DNA of 64,000 bases from Lactonifactor sp. BIOML-A5 (GTDB taxonomy: Bacteria; Bacillota; Clostridia; Lachnospirales; Lachnospiraceae). Made by a program: the position numbers and the translations under genes. The notes under the pieces were generated by a model. That model was given only the letters and a program-made list of their open reading frames with translations. It searched no databases and had not been told where the DNA came from. Shown here in pieces: positions 17,986 through 25,877 of this stretch. Every line of letters begins with the position of its first letter. The stretch's first letter is position 1. The stretch lies in contig NZ_WKYV01000006.1 in assembly GCF_009677585.1 (NCBI RefSeq), positions 62,001 through 126,000 of the forward strand, read 5' to 3'.

Positions 17986-19398
17986 ATGTACGACGTTATG
18001 TCCAAAAAAGCTACGGAGTTTATCAATCATGAGGAAATCCTTGACACTTTAGAATATGCCAAGGCGAATAAGAATAACCGGGAATTGATTGATTCTCTCA
18101 TTGAGCGTGCAAAAGACTGTAAGGGTCTGTCACATCGGGAGGCAGCTGTCCTCCTGGAATGCGAAGAGCATGATCTAGTAGAAAAAATGTTTGAGGTGGC
18201 AAAAGAAATCAAGGAAAGGTTCTATGGAAACCGTATTGTCATGTTTGCCCCTCTGTATCTGTCCAATTACTGTATCAACGGCTGTGTGTACTGTCCGTAC
18301 CATTCCAAGAATAAGCATATTGCCAGAAAAAAACTGACCCAGGAAGAAATCCGCAAAGAAGTAATTGCACTGCAGGATATGGGACATAAACGTCTGGCCC
18401 TGGAAGCCGGTGAGGATCCTAAGAATAATCCCATTGAATATATTCTGGAAAGCATTGAGACCATTTATGGAATTAAGCACAAGAACGGAGCCATTCGACG
18501 GGTAAATGTAAATATTGCGGCTACCACAGTGGAGAATTACAGAAAGCTGAAGGATGCGGGTATCGGGACCTATATCCTCTTCCAGGAAACTTATCATAAG
18601 GAAAACTATGAGGCGCTCCATCCCACAGGACCCAAACACGACTATGCTTATCACACCGAGGCCATGGACCGGGCCATGGAGGGGGGCATTGATGATGTAG
18701 GATTGGGGGTTCTCTATGGATTAAATACATACCGTTATGATTTTGTGGGACTGCTGATGCATGCAGAGCATCTGGAGGCAGCTATGGGGGTAGGGCCTCA
18801 TACCATAAGCGTTCCCAGAATCTGCCCTGCGGACGATATTGACACCGCAGACTTTTCCAATGCCATAGATGATGAAACCTTTATGAAGATTGTAGCTGTT
18901 ATCCGTATCGCGGTTCCCTACACAGGCATGATCGTTTCCACCAGAGAATCCCAGAGAGTGAGGGAAAAAGTCCTGGAACTGGGAATTTCCCAGATAAGCG
19001 GAGGATCCAGAACCAGCGTGGGAGGCTACGTAGAGCCAGAGGAAGAGAATTCCGCCCAGTTCGATGTAAGCGATACCAGAAGCCTGGATGAGGTTGTGAG
19101 GTGGCTGTGCCAGCTGGGCAATATCCCCAGCTTCTGTACCGCCTGCTACCGGGAGGGAAGAACCGGGGACCGCTTCATGACCCTGCTAAAATCAGGACAG
19201 ATAGCAAATTGCTGCCAGCCCAATGCCATAATGACATTCAAAGAATACCTGATGGACTATGCCTCACCGGAGACGAGAGAGATTGGAGAAAAGCAGATTG
19301 AAAAAGAACTTTCCCATGTGAAAAGCGATAAGATCCGGGAGCTCACAAAAGAGCATTTAAAGGATATTGAGGAAGGGAAGAGAGATTTCAGGTTTTAA
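17986..19398 (+). CDS. hydG: [FeFe]-hydrogenase H-cluster maturase HydG
   Basis: This 470-residue radical SAM tyrosine lyase makes the CO and CN ligands of the hydrogenase H-cluster from tyrosine. The radical SAM cluster motif CxxxCxxC is C96-C100-C103 (YCINGCVYC). The C-terminal auxiliary cluster motif CxxCx22C diagnostic of HydG over ThiH is present (CTAC...NCC). Length is standard. The ribosome binding site AAGGAA lies about 7 bases before the ATG. It stands alone here; hydE, hydF and the hydrogenase are not in the window. It lies 171 bases after pilT and is probably separately transcribed. Confidence 0.96.
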   Translation: MYDVMSKKATEFINHEEILDTLEYAKANKNNRELIDSLIERAKDCKGLSHREAAVLLECEEHDLVEKMFEVAKEIKERFYGNRIVMFAPLYLSNYCINGCVYCPYHSKNKHIARKKLTQEEIRKEVIALQDMGHKRLALEAGEDPKNNPIEYILESIETIYGIKHKNGAIRRVNVNIAATTVENYRKLKDAGIGTYILFQETYHKENYEALHPTGPKHDYAYHTEAMDRAMEGGIDDVGLGVLYGLNTYRYDFVGLLMHAEHLEAAMGVGPHTISVPRICPADDIDTADFSNAIDDETFMKIVAVIRIAVPYTGMIVSTRESQRVREKVLELGISQISGGSRTSVGGYVEPEEENSAQFDVSDTRSLDEVVRWLCQLGNIPSFCTACYREGRTGDRFMTLLKSGQIANCCQPNAIMTFKEYLMDYASPETREIGEKQIEKELSHVKSDKIRELTKEHLKDIEEGKRDFRF

Positions 19399-19402
19399 GT
19401 AC

Positions 19403-19445
19403 AAAAGGGGGACGTGTTCTTTCTAGAAAGAACACGTCCCCTTTT
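19403..19445. terminator. Bidirectional terminator between hydG and lgt, part of a repeat
   Basis: A 16-bp perfect palindromic stem (19408-19423 with 19426-19441) is flanked by AAAA on the left and TTTT on the right, so it serves both convergent genes. It is the first half of the dispersed repeat described at 19403-19482. Confidence 0.8.
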
Positions 19446-19482
19446 GAGATCAGGGTGTCCCAGATTCGGAAAGGCCTGTCCC
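19403..19482. repeat. Palindromic intergenic repeat, copy 1
   Basis: The copy has two parts. A palindrome has an arm starting AAAAGGGGGACGTGTTCTTT. A 30-base tail (19453-19482) has the pattern GGGTGTCCCA.ATTC........CCTGTCCC. Both parts recur in the same order and orientation at 21899-21978. The tail overlaps the last codons of lgt. Confidence 0.75.
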
Positions 19483-20235
19483 TTTTTTATATTTCTTCCC
19501 GCAGAACCAAAAGAAAATGATGCCTGCCAGAAAGGTAAAGATTGAGATAAACTGGGAGGTGGACAGCGCACCCACACTTCCCCGGATTAAATCTCCCCGG
19601 AAGAATTCCAGGATAAACCGTCCCGCACTGTATAAGATCAGATACAGAGCAGCGATCTGCCCGTTTGCCTTTACTTTTTTTGCCAGATAGATGAGCAGGA
19701 AAAAGTGGATAAAGTTCAGCGCACTGGATATGAGCTGTGTAGGGATAAGGGGTACTCCATTGGGTGCAAATTCTGAGCTGTGGAATGTGATGCTGAGGGG
19801 GCAACTGGATTCCATTCCGTAACAGCAGCCCGCCAGGAAGCATCCGATGCGGCCGAAACCCTGTGCCAGTGCAACGGAGGGGATCAGGATATCAAAATAT
19901 TGGAGAAAATTAAGTTTCTTATATCTGCTGTAAATATAAAAAGTAAGGATTCCTCCCAGGATTCCTCCATAGACAACAAATCCATAGGAGAGATCCAAAA
20001 GTACTTTGGGATTTTCCAGAATTTCTTTTATATCGGTGATAAAAAAGAGCAGCTTGGCTCCCAGCAAACCACCAATCAGACAGAGAAAGGTGATGGCAAA
20101 CACAGGTTCCGGGTTCAGATTGTTTTTCTTTGCCCGATATTCCCCCACCAGATAGGCAGCCAGAACACCAATAGCAATCATTAGCCCGTACCCGTGGATG
20201 GTGAGTGGTCCGATACTGAATAAGTCGTTTTTCAT
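19450..20235 (-). CDS. lgt: Prolipoprotein diacylglyceryl transferase Lgt
   Basis: This 261-residue polytopic membrane enzyme transfers diacylglycerol from phosphatidylglycerol to the lipobox Cys of prolipoproteins, of which at least four are encoded in this window. The Lgt signature region GFGRIGCFLAGCCYG is present, as are the catalytic-region HGYG motif near the N terminus and the conserved GRFILEFFRGD near the C terminus. About seven transmembrane segments are predicted. The last codons (GTGLSESGTP) are encoded by a dispersed intergenic repeat, so the tail is recent and unlikely to matter. It sits 26 bases downstream of luxS and is probably co-transcribed. Confidence 0.95.
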   Translation of the reverse strand: MKNDLFSIGPLTIHGYGLMIAIGVLAAYLVGEYRAKKNNLNPEPVFAITFLCLIGGLLGAKLLFFITDIKEILENPKVLLDLSYGFVVYGGILGGILTFYIYSRYKKLNFLQYFDILIPSVALAQGFGRIGCFLAGCCYGMESSCPLSITFHSSEFAPNGVPLIPTQLISSALNFIHFFLLIYLAKKVKANGQIAALYLILYSAGRFILEFFRGDLIRGSVGALSTSQFISIFTFLAGIIFFWFCGKKYKKGTGLSESGTP

Positions 20236-20261
20236 AATATAGTCCTTTGCTTTTCTTTTTA

Positions 20262-20741
20262 TTATTCCGGATAGATTAATCGATCTCCGGTAATACCTGT
20301 GAGTACTTCCCTGAGATACTTATCTGCCAGATAATTGGCCATTCCCAGGTTCATGTCCAGATAGTTGCCGCAGTCCTTAGGGCTTGCACCGGGAATCTCA
20401 CCGCGGTAATCTCTAATAAATTCAAACATACCGGTCAGAAGCTCTAAAATGTCGGTGGACTCATAATCCCCTGCCAGAAGAAGATAAAAGCCAGTGCGGC
20501 AGCCCATGGGGCCAAAGTAAATAATCTTATCCTTAAAGTCAGGATCGTTCCGAAGAAAAGTGGCGCCCAGATGCTCAATGGTGTGAACCTCTGCAGTATT
20601 CATGACAGGTTCGTCATTAGGAGCGGTCATGCGGATATCAAAGGTTGTGATTACCTGTTCACCCACCGGATCCTTGCGGGAGACGTAGACACCTGGTTTT
20701 AGTTTTATATGGTCGATGGTAAAGCTTGTGATTTTTTCCAT
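20262..20741 (-). CDS. luxS: S-ribosylhomocysteine lyase LuxS
   Basis: This 159-residue metalloenzyme cleaves S-ribosylhomocysteine to homocysteine and the AI-2 precursor DPD, recycling the activated methyl cycle. The metal site HxxEH (HTIEH) and the downstream Cys in DCGNYLDMNLG are intact. Length is normal. The frame opens further upstream, but ATG 20741 has AAGGAG at the right distance. A near-consensus promoter lies directly upstream, divergent from trpS. Confidence 0.96.
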   Translation of the reverse strand: MEKITSFTIDHIKLKPGVYVSRKDPVGEQVITTFDIRMTAPNDEPVMNTAEVHTIEHLGATFLRNDPDFKDKIIYFGPMGCRTGFYLLLAGDYESTDILELLTGMFEFIRDYRGEIPGASPKDCGNYLDMNLGMANYLADKYLREVLTGITGDRLIYPE

Positions 20742-20771
20742 TTTAATTCTCCTTTTTTCGTTAGTATATCC

Positions 20772-20800
20772 ATTATAATGAATTGAGGGCATTCGTGCAA
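20772..20800 (-). promoter_or_regulatory. Sigma-A promoter for luxS-lgt
   Basis: On the minus strand TTGCAC (20795-20800) and TATAAT (20772-20777) are separated by 17 bases. Start-site spacing to the luxS ATG is short (about 30 bases). Confidence 0.7.
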
Positions 20801-20808
20801 CCCCTCCA

Positions 20809-20837
20809 TTGACTTTCCATATCCCCGGTGATACAAT
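20809..20837 (+). promoter_or_regulatory. Sigma-A promoter for trpS
   Basis: TTGACT (20809-20814) and TACAAT (20832-20837) are separated by 17 bases. It is back to back with the luxS promoter. The leader is only about 45 bases, too short for a T-box. Confidence 0.7.
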
Positions 20838-20888
20838 AAAACCTAGCGAAAAAGCCGGCAGAAAGGCCCGAGTATGGAGGAAAATCAG

Positions 20889-21893
20889 ATGATCAACGAC
20901 AAGAAAATATTATTTAGCGGTATGCAGGCTACAGGAAATCTGACCCTGGGAAATTATCTGGGAGCTTTAAAAAACTGGGTGAATCTGAGCGACGAATACG
21001 AATGTTTCTACAGTGTCGTGGATATGCACTCGATTACGGTACGTCAGGATCCTGCTACCCTTAGAAAAAGAGCCAGAGCACTTCTGACTTTATATATTGC
21101 AGCAGGCTTAGATCCCAAAAAGAACTGTATTTATTATCAGTCCCATGTATCTGGACATGCAGAGCTGTCATGGATTCTGAATTGCTTTACCTATATGGGA
21201 GAGCTGAACCGTATGACCCAGTTCAAGGATAAATCTGCAAAGCACGCAGACAATATTAATGCCGGCCTCTTCACCTATCCGGTTCTTATGGCGGCAGATA
21301 TTCTGCTCTACCAGGCCGATGTGGTACCGGTGGGCATTGACCAGATGCAGCATCTGGAGCTTACGAGAGACATAGCCATCCGTTTTAATAATCTGTACGG
21401 TGATGTCTTTACCGTTCCGGAAGCATATATCGGCAAAGTGGGTGCCAAAATCATGAGCCTTCAGGAACCGGGAAAGAAAATGTCAAAGTCAGATGAGAAT
21501 CCCAACGGGAGCATTTACCTCATGGACGACCCGGATACCATTATACGGAAATGCAAACGTGCCGTCACAGATTCCGAAGCCTGCGTTGCTTACAGGGATG
21601 AGCAGCCGGGGGTGAAAAACCTTATTGACATATATAGTGCATGTACAGGAAAAACACCTGCCGAAGTAGAGTGTGAGTTCGAGGGAAAAGGTTATGGAGA
21701 CTTTAAGATGGCAGTGGGTGAAGCAGTGGTAAGTATCCTGAAGCCTCTGCAGGACAGAGTAAAAGAGTTAGAGGCAGACAAAGCCTATATAGACTCCATC
21801 ATCAAAGAAAACGCAGATAAGGCCAACTATTATGCAACAAAAACACTTCGAAAAGTACAGAGGAAAGTAGGTTTTCCGGATCGGATTCGTTAG
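20889..21893 (+). CDS. trpS: Tryptophanyl-tRNA synthetase
   Basis: This class I aminoacyl-tRNA synthetase of 334 residues charges tRNA-Trp. The HIGH-equivalent is in SGMQATGNLTLGNYLGAL and the KMSKS loop is KKMSKSDENP. The tryptophan pocket motif GIDQMQHLELTRDIA is present. The frame opens at ATG 20874, but GGAGG at 20877-20881 lies inside that extension at ideal distance from ATG 20889, which I take as the start. It is monocistronic by its own promoter and a following palindromic repeat. Confidence 0.95.
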   Translation: MINDKKILFSGMQATGNLTLGNYLGALKNWVNLSDEYECFYSVVDMHSITVRQDPATLRKRARALLTLYIAAGLDPKKNCIYYQSHVSGHAELSWILNCFTYMGELNRMTQFKDKSAKHADNINAGLFTYPVLMAADILLYQADVVPVGIDQMQHLELTRDIAIRFNNLYGDVFTVPEAYIGKVGAKIMSLQEPGKKMSKSDENPNGSIYLMDDPDTIIRKCKRAVTDSEACVAYRDEQPGVKNLIDIYSACTGKTPAEVECEFEGKGYGDFKMAVGEAVVSILKPLQDRVKELEADKAYIDSIIKENADKANYYATKTLRKVQRKVGFPDRIR

Positions 21894-21898
21894 ACTTG

Positions 21899-21978
21899 AA
21901 AAGGGGGACGTGTTCTTTTTAAAAAGAACACGTCCCAAAATCGTCCCGGGGTGTCCCAAATTCCAATTGACCTGTCCC
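21899..21978. repeat. Palindromic intergenic repeat, copy 2
   Basis: The AAAAGGGGGACGTGTTCTTT arm is identical over 20 bases to copy 1 at 19403. The 16-bp perfect palindrome is 21905-21920 with 21921-21936. The 30-base tail (21949-21978) aligns with copy 1 without gaps. It can act as the trpS terminator. Confidence 0.75.
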
Positions 21979-21987
21979 TAATTGCCG

Positions 21988-22016
21988 TTGTCACAGGTCA
22001 AAAAAAGAGCTATAAT
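21988..22016 (+). promoter_or_regulatory. Sigma-A promoter for the UPF0303 gene
   Basis: TTGTCA (21988-21993) and TATAAT (22011-22016) have 17-base spacing and lie about 35 bases before the gene. Confidence 0.75.
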
Positions 22017-22050
22017 TAAGACAGCAAGAAAGTGACAGGAGGTAATGAAT

Positions 22051-22551
22051 ATGACGATTGATGAGGTTATTGCCGTACTGCAGATGCAGGAGGAGATTCT
22101 TCAGTTTAACCATTTTACAAATGAAGATGCGTGGGAGCTTGGAAATATAATTGTTTCTGAAGCTAAGAGAAGAGGACTGGATGTAGCTGTCAGCATCCGA
22201 TTGAATAATGGATATACCGTGTTCCAGTACGCAGGAAATACCACCAATCTGAATGATGAAAGGTGGATGAGAAGAAAGTTCAATACTGTGAAGACCATAG
22301 AGAAGAGCAGTCTCAGGTTATACAGTGAACTGCAGAAAACAGGGGAATCTATGGAAGATTTGTTCCTGGATGAGAAGGAATATGCCTGCTGCGGAGGCGG
22401 TTTTCCCATTCGGGTGGAGGAAGTGGGTGTGATTGGTGCCATTGTAGTATCTAACCAGAACCATTTTGTGAATCATGATATTGTAATTAAGGGCGTGAGC
22501 CGGTATCTTCATATTGACGAGGTACCCAGGATCCGTACGGTTGGAATGTAA
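22051..22551 (+). CDS. UPF0303/heme-degrading-domain family protein
   Basis: This 166-residue protein is of the UPF0303 (GlcG/HbpS-like) family, small alpha/beta proteins of uncertain biochemical role. Features are LGNIIVSEAKRRGLDVAVSIR, the core strand/helix region, and GGGFPIRVEEVGVIGAIVVSN, the conserved glycine-rich segment. The frame has ATGs at 22045 and 22051; AGGAGG ends at 22042, so 22051 is better spaced. The last six codons and the stop lie inside a 54-bp inverted repeat. It has its own promoter and is monocistronic. Confidence 0.8.
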   Translation: MTIDEVIAVLQMQEEILQFNHFTNEDAWELGNIIVSEAKRRGLDVAVSIRLNNGYTVFQYAGNTTNLNDERWMRRKFNTVKTIEKSSLRLYSELQKTGESMEDLFLDEKEYACCGGGFPIRVEEVGVIGAIVVSNQNHFVNHDIVIKGVSRYLHIDEVPRIRTVGM

Positions 22552-22647
22552 TAGAATCAGAGGCAAAAAATCAGAAGGAAGCTGTGCTCGCCTGCGCAGC
22601 TTCCTTCTGATTTTTTGCCTCTGATTCTATTACATTCCAACTGTACG
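22534..22647. repeat. 54-bp inverted repeat (long hairpin) at the end of the UPF0303 gene
   Basis: Bases 22534-22587 pair with 22594-22647 over 54 positions with only two G-T wobbles, around a 6-base loop (22588-22593). The left arm includes the last six codons and stop of the UPF0303 gene. The arms contain A6/T6 runs, so each strand could terminate transcription. It separates convergent genes (the RluA-type gene is on the other strand). Confidence 0.9.
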
Positions 22648-22709
22648 CTCCATTGCCTTAGCGCAGCACTTTGCATATAATCCGGCCGAACTACTTGTCC
22701 AACCCTATC

Positions 22710-23633
22710 CTAGTAAGGAGGAGCGGTGAGAATACGTTTCATATCCTCCGGGATATCGTCGGTAAAGGAAAGCATCTGCCGTGTAACCGGATGCTCGAAT
22801 TCCAGGCGGTAAGAGTGCAGCGCCTGCCGTTTGATTTTCCGATAGTCAGGGTTGTAGAGGTAATCCCCGATAAGCGGATATCCCAGATATTTCATATGCA
22901 CCCGAATCTGGTGGGTCCGGCCCGTATCGAGCTGAAGTTCCACCAGTGAATAAGAATCCCCAGTGTCTGACCCAACAGCAGCAATCCTGCGAAAATGGGT
23001 GACGGCCCGTTCCCCGCGGTGAAAATCAATCTGCCGTTCCATGGCAGAGCCTTCTTTTCTGGCAATAGGGGCGTCTATGGTTCCTTCTTCGGGGGGAATC
23101 CCCCTTACCACAGCCCGGTATGTCCGGTGTATCTGCCGGTCCAGCATCATCTGAGACAGGACAGCAGCGCTTAGCATATGTTTGGCAATAATCAGAAGAC
23201 CCGTAGTATCTCTGTCAAGACGGTTAATACACCGGTAGACAAAAGTTTCTCCCTGCTGCTGATAGTAGTAAGCAATGCCGTTGGCCAGCGTGTTGTCATA
23301 ATTATTCAGTGATGGATGAATGGGAGTGTCTGCCTCTTTATGAATGATCAGAATATCTTCATCCTCATACACAATGGTCAGGGGCATAGATACAGGGAGA
23401 ATGTTGGGGGAGGAATCTTCCGGTGCCAGATAGACCGAGAGGAAATCCCCCTCTTTAAGTAAGGTCCGGACATATGCCCATTGGCCGTTAACCAGAATCC
23501 CATTCTGGGTTTTTTTCAGATGGACCAGGACATGGCGTGAGTAGCCCAGCTTCCGGAGATAAGAACCCACATCTGCGCCTGCGTCCTCTGCTGTGATGCT
23601 ATAAGTAAATGTTCTTTTCATAATAGTTTTCAT
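22710..23633 (-). CDS. RluA-family pseudouridine synthase
   Basis: This 307-residue protein isomerises uridine to pseudouridine in RNA. An S4-like N-terminal RNA-binding domain (SYLRKLGYSRHVLVHLKKT, residues 24-42) is followed by the catalytic domain with the motif NRLDRDTTG; Asp140 is the nucleophile. The C-terminal motif GRTHQIRVHMKYLGYPLIGD is typical of RluA/RluD proteins. The specific target (23S rRNA or tRNA) cannot be read from sequence. The ATG at 23633 is adopted; M5 is an alternative. Confidence 0.88.
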   Translation of the reverse strand: MKTIMKRTFTYSITAEDAGADVGSYLRKLGYSRHVLVHLKKTQNGILVNGQWAYVRTLLKEGDFLSVYLAPEDSSPNILPVSMPLTIVYEDEDILIIHKEADTPIHPSLNNYDNTLANGIAYYYQQQGETFVYRCINRLDRDTTGLLIIAKHMLSAAVLSQMMLDRQIHRTYRAVVRGIPPEEGTIDAPIARKEGSAMERQIDFHRGERAVTHFRRIAAVGSDTGDSYSLVELQLDTGRTHQIRVHMKYLGYPLIGDYLYNPDYRKIKRQALHSYRLEFEHPVTRQMLSFTDDIPEDMKRILTAPPY

Positions 23634-23698
23634 TCACGCCGGATAAATTTTACAGAGTACGTCTGCATCTTATAGAAAGGCGTGGATTGCCCTCATTT

Positions 23699-24775
23699 CT
23701 ACCAGTTCATATCCCACGCGGTTTCCGCTTTGGGGTCTGTGGAATTACGTATGATTAGTTTGCCGTCCAAATTTATCAGCATTCTGGAGGCGGAAAGGTT
23801 TTCCATACGGCGCATCAGCAGATTAAAGGCCATAGTCCCCATCTCTTCTTTGGGAACGCGTATGGTTGACAAAGAAGGGGTAATTAGGGAAGAGGGAAAA
23901 TTGTCATTGAATCCAATGACGGCAATGTCCTCAGGGATTTTTAAACCTGCTTCCATAATCGCCCGCATGGCGCCGATAGCCATCTGATCATTTCCCGCCA
24001 CTACACCGTCCAGTGGAAGATGGGTCTGGAGAAGCTTCTGCATACAGCGGTAACCGCTGACGGGACTGTAGTCTCCCTCCGCAATCAGACGTTCATTCAC
24101 CGGATAATGATGCTCTTCCAGAGCATTGATATACCCGGCTTTCCGCAGCTTGCCCATAGTAAACTGAAAAGGGGCGGCAATATAGCCGATGTTCTTTTTC
24201 CCAACGGCAATCAGATGCTCTGCCGCAGTTTTTATCCCCGCAGTATCGTTTACAACAACCGCGTCCAGCATATCGCTGATGGCAGCCTCCAGACAGACAA
24301 CAGGGATAGAGTGCCCGTTTGTGTTGAGAGAGGTAAGCATATGGATATACTCCTGGGCCTTGGGGCTTTCTGTATCCAGAGAGGAGGAAAGCAGAATACC
24401 GTCCACCCACTGAGATTTGAGCAGCTGGATATACTTTTTTTCCTGATCCAGGCTGGAATGGGTTCCGAATACACTGATGGTATAATTTTTCTCTTCCGCA
24501 GCGGTCTGTATGCTGTTCAAAAGCGCAGGAAAGAAGATGCTGTTGATGGAAGAGACAATAACTGCTATATTGTTCGTTTTTCCGCTTTTCAGCCCACGCG
24601 CAATCATATTCGTCTCATAGCCCAGTGCATTGACGGCGTTCATAACTCTTTCCCTGAGTTCATCACTTACTGTCTTGGTGCCGTTGAGAACATTGGAGAC
24701 AGTAGAGATAGATACCTGGGCATATTTGGCCACATCTTTAATGCCTATGGGCTTTTTTGGCGGATTAGCATTCAT
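23699..24775 (-). CDS. LacI-family transcriptional regulator
   Basis: This 358-residue repressor has an N-terminal HTH (IGIKDVAKYAQVSISTVSNVLNG, about 11-33) with the hinge-helix region, then a periplasmic-binding-protein-like sugar effector domain (ending VPKEEMGTMAFNLLMRRM). It lies immediately after a truncated sugar isomerase gene and overlaps its end by 11 bases, so the two were once one operon. With the catabolic genes lost, its present targets are unclear. Confidence 0.9.
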   Translation of the reverse strand: MNANPPKKPIGIKDVAKYAQVSISTVSNVLNGTKTVSDELRERVMNAVNALGYETNMIARGLKSGKTNNIAVIVSSINSIFFPALLNSIQTAAEEKNYTISVFGTHSSLDQEKKYIQLLKSQWVDGILLSSSLDTESPKAQEYIHMLTSLNTNGHSIPVVCLEAAISDMLDAVVVNDTAGIKTAAEHLIAVGKKNIGYIAAPFQFTMGKLRKAGYINALEEHHYPVNERLIAEGDYSPVSGYRCMQKLLQTHLPLDGVVAGNDQMAIGAMRAIMEAGLKIPEDIAVIGFNDNFPSSLITPSLSTIRVPKEEMGTMAFNLLMRRMENLSASRMLINLDGKLIIRNSTDPKAETAWDMNW

Positions 24776-25100
24776 TTTCTTTATACAACTCCTTTACAGC
24801 AGACAGCCAATGGGAAGCGGTAATTCCCGCATCTGGATAATATTGGCACTCAGCACTAATGGTTTTATTATAATTACAGTCTTTTAAAAAAGCAACGATT
24901 TTTTTGAAATCTATGTGCCCTTGTCCGGGCCAGCTGCGGTTCGAATCTGCAAAGTGAATATAATAGATATCTCTATAGTGCTTTGCAAGAGAATCCAGAA
25001 TATCCTTCTCTTCTATATTCATGTGAAAGGTATCCACCATTAGCTTTACATTTGTGCAGGCATTTTTATGTATGAAGTCAGCCACATTTATAATGGGGAG
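24765..25100 (-). pseudogene. Truncated sugar phosphate isomerase/epimerase (C-terminal fragment)
   Basis: Only the last 105-110 codons remain of a TIM-barrel isomerase/epimerase, normally about 280 residues. The diagnostic VKLMVDTFHMNIEE and YYIHFADSNRSWPGQGHIDF motifs, with metal-binding Asp/His residues, are present. The 5' part is missing. At about 25090-25103 the sequence switches into transketolase coding sequence on the other strand. A frame stays open to ATG 25124, but its first residues come from antisense transketolase DNA. Confidence 0.75.
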
Positions 25101-25103
25101 ATG

Positions 25104-25877
25104 GGATTCCAGCCGCTTGTACATACCTTCTGTGCATTCGCCTCCAGAAGATGCTATGATCAGGTGTTTTTATCCTGTGGATACGGTCAGAACAGCATTA
25201 CCATAATCGGAAGTGATCCTGGTGTCTGCGCTGCTTTTAATGGGGGAACCCACACTGCCTTTGAAGATATGGCACTGTTCCGTGCCGTCCCTGGCTCTAC
25301 AGTCATAGATATTTCTGATGGGAATCAGCTGATCAGCGCATTAATTCAGACAGGAGGCAAAAAGGGGGTGACCTATATCCGGACACCCAGAAAGAGTACG
25401 GCAAAGCTCTACGGCGATTATTCCCATATGCCTGTGGGAAAAGGAATATTACTCAGAAATGGAAAGGATGCTGCAGTATTTGCCTGCGGAATCATGGTAA
25501 GCGAGGCAATGAAGGCAGCGGAGCAGTTGGAAAGAGAGGGCATCTTTGTTTCAGTTATTGATATGTTTACGGTAAAGCCTCTGGATGAAGAGTGCCTTCT
25601 GCGGCATGCGAAAGCTGCGGGCCTTGTAGTGACTGCAGAAAACCATAACAAGATTGGCGGTTTATACAGTGCAGTGACAGAAGTGTTGGCAGAGAAACTG
25701 CCGGTACCGGTTGAATATGTGGCGGCAGAGGACTGCTTCGGAGAAGTAGGACCCCAGGAATATCTGCAGGAAAAATTCGGATTAAACAGCAATGAGATAG
25801 TAAAAAAGGTGAAGCGGGGATTACTTTTTAAAATCCCGAATAATCCGTATCAGCAGAAATACCCCATAAGCGGATAA
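25104..25877 (+). pseudogene. Truncated transketolase, C-terminal section
   Basis: An open frame from ATG 25068 encodes the pyrimidine and C-terminal domains of a transketolase C-terminal subunit. Homology starts at GFQPLVHTFCAFASRRCYDQ (about 25104); GSDPGVCAAFNGGTHTAFEDMALFRAVPG and AENHNKIGGLYSAV follow. The first 70-80 residues of the subunit, and the thiamine-diphosphate-binding partner subunit, are absent, so it should be inactive. The 3' end overlaps the end of the convergent MATE pseudogene by about 57 bases. Confidence 0.75.

Noticed and set aside
20838..20888. T-box leader for trpS
   Set aside because: The distance from promoter to gene is only about 50 bases, with no specifier stem or TGG-containing T-box sequence.
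24020..24823. 267-residue plus-strand open frame over the LacI gene
   Set aside because: It is antisense to a clear LacI-family regulator and lacks any motif.
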